Positions 5,095 to 5,395 of a stretch of DNA of 5,395 nucleotides are shown here, piece after piece. Source of the DNA: an uncultured Campylobacter sp. GTDB taxonomy: Bacteria > Campylobacterota > Campylobacteria > Campylobacterales > Campylobacteraceae. Position 1 is the first letter of the stretch. Each line of letters opens with the position of its first letter. The position numbers and the translations under genes are program-made. The notes beneath the pieces were generated by a model. It worked only from the letters and a program-made list of their open reading frames with translations. It was not told the origin of the DNA and made no database searches. The stretch is taken from assembly GCF_938045205.1 (NCBI RefSeq), contig NZ_CALIMY010000133.1, forward strand, positions 1 through 5,395. Direction: 5' to 3'.

Positions 5095-5395
5095 TTGAAA
5101 GACTTCAAACTTAGGTTTATTTATGCTATCTGCGCGGTAGTCGTATGTGCACTGTATCTGCTAGCCGAAAGATCAGGTCTTACGGAGCGCAAACAAACCA
5201 ATTTTACCGTCACTGCCGATACAAATGTCTCCAAAGTGCCCGGTCTTAGCAAATACGTAACCCAAGAAGAGGTCGATAGCTTTGCGTTTCGCTATTGGGA
5301 TATAGATTACAATTCAAACCCGAAAAACGTATTTAAAGAACCCGCCATTGACGTAGAGCTAAAAAGGCTTTTAAAGAGCAAGCAAACTGATGAAA
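5095..5395 (+). CDS. Partial membrane-anchored protein of unknown function, TTG start
   Basis: From a TTG at 5095 the frame is open for 100 codons to the window edge. AAGGGG (5084-5089) sits 5 nt upstream, and an in-frame TAA (5083-5085) lies just ahead, so no longer start is possible and no ATG is in frame nearby. The N-terminus is basic (KDFKLR), then a hydrophobic segment at about residues 8-24 (FIYAICAVVVCALYLLA), an uncleaved anchor or signal peptide with no lipobox. The rest is soluble and mixed-charge, presumably periplasmic, and includes YVTQEEVDSFAFRYWDID and a Lys-rich helix near the edge. I do not recognise the family. It lies about 390 bp from the fdhD operon and is probably an independent unit. 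Confidence 0.65.
   Translation, partial: MKDFKLRFIYAICAVVVCALYLLAERSGLTERKQTNFTVTADTNVSKVPGLSKYVTQEEVDSFAFRYWDIDYNSNPKNVFKEPAIDVELKRLLKSKQTDE

Noticed and set aside
1..5395. CRISPR array, insertion sequence or phage attachment site
   Set aside because: No regularly spaced repeats, no transposase-like frame and no flanking terminal repeats were seen.

Overview
The window looks like a chromosomal segment of a Campylobacter-type epsilonproteobacterium, probably one of the higher-GC host-associated species. The basis is codon use that mixes GC-rich codons with very common AAATTT-type words, AT-rich intergenic DNA with TATAAT boxes, AAGGA-type ribosome binding sites, and the gene order fdhD then a ModE-like regulator, which I recall from Campylobacter jejuni (Cj1508c-Cj1507c). 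The species call is inference.

Left edge (1-393): the first 20 codons of a leftward gene that looks like an ABC-transporter ATPase, then about 330 bp of AT-rich DNA with no gene. This stretch carries two inverted repeats, a 9-bp direct repeat at 11-bp period and two TATAAT boxes, and probably holds the divergent promoters and operators.

Centre left (394-2646): a complete 750-residue selenocysteine-containing formate dehydrogenase catalytic subunit of the FdhF type. The in-frame TGA at 823-825 is read as selenocysteine 144 and is followed at once by a SECIS hairpin with the conserved GGTCT loop. A plain ORF caller splits it into two ORFs; it is one intact gene. A double-hairpin terminator with a T-run lies about 95 bp downstream.

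Centre right (2913-4702): a tight three-gene operon of fdhD (sulfur transfer to the molybdenum or tungsten cofactor of formate dehydrogenase), a ModE-like regulator and an unrecognised 62-residue protein. The regulator has the ModE DNA-binding domain at its C-terminal end but no molybdate-binding MOP domain. Its N-terminal half is instead a duplicated Cys-containing helix-turn-helix-like unit ending in a C[QE]LGxF motif.

Right part (4703-5395): about 390 bp with no clear full gene. It holds a structured inverted repeat and a 43-codon hydrophobic ORF that may be the remnant of an MFS transporter. It is followed by the start of a membrane-anchored protein of unknown function, with a TTG start, which runs off the edge.

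Together the genes form a formate-oxidation module: a selenoenzyme, its cofactor-sulfuration factor and a candidate metal-responsive regulator, possibly next to an oxyanion or metal ABC transporter. No electron-transfer partner (FdhB/FdhC, hydrogenase) and no selenium-insertion gene is in view, so the enzyme's redox partner must be encoded elsewhere.
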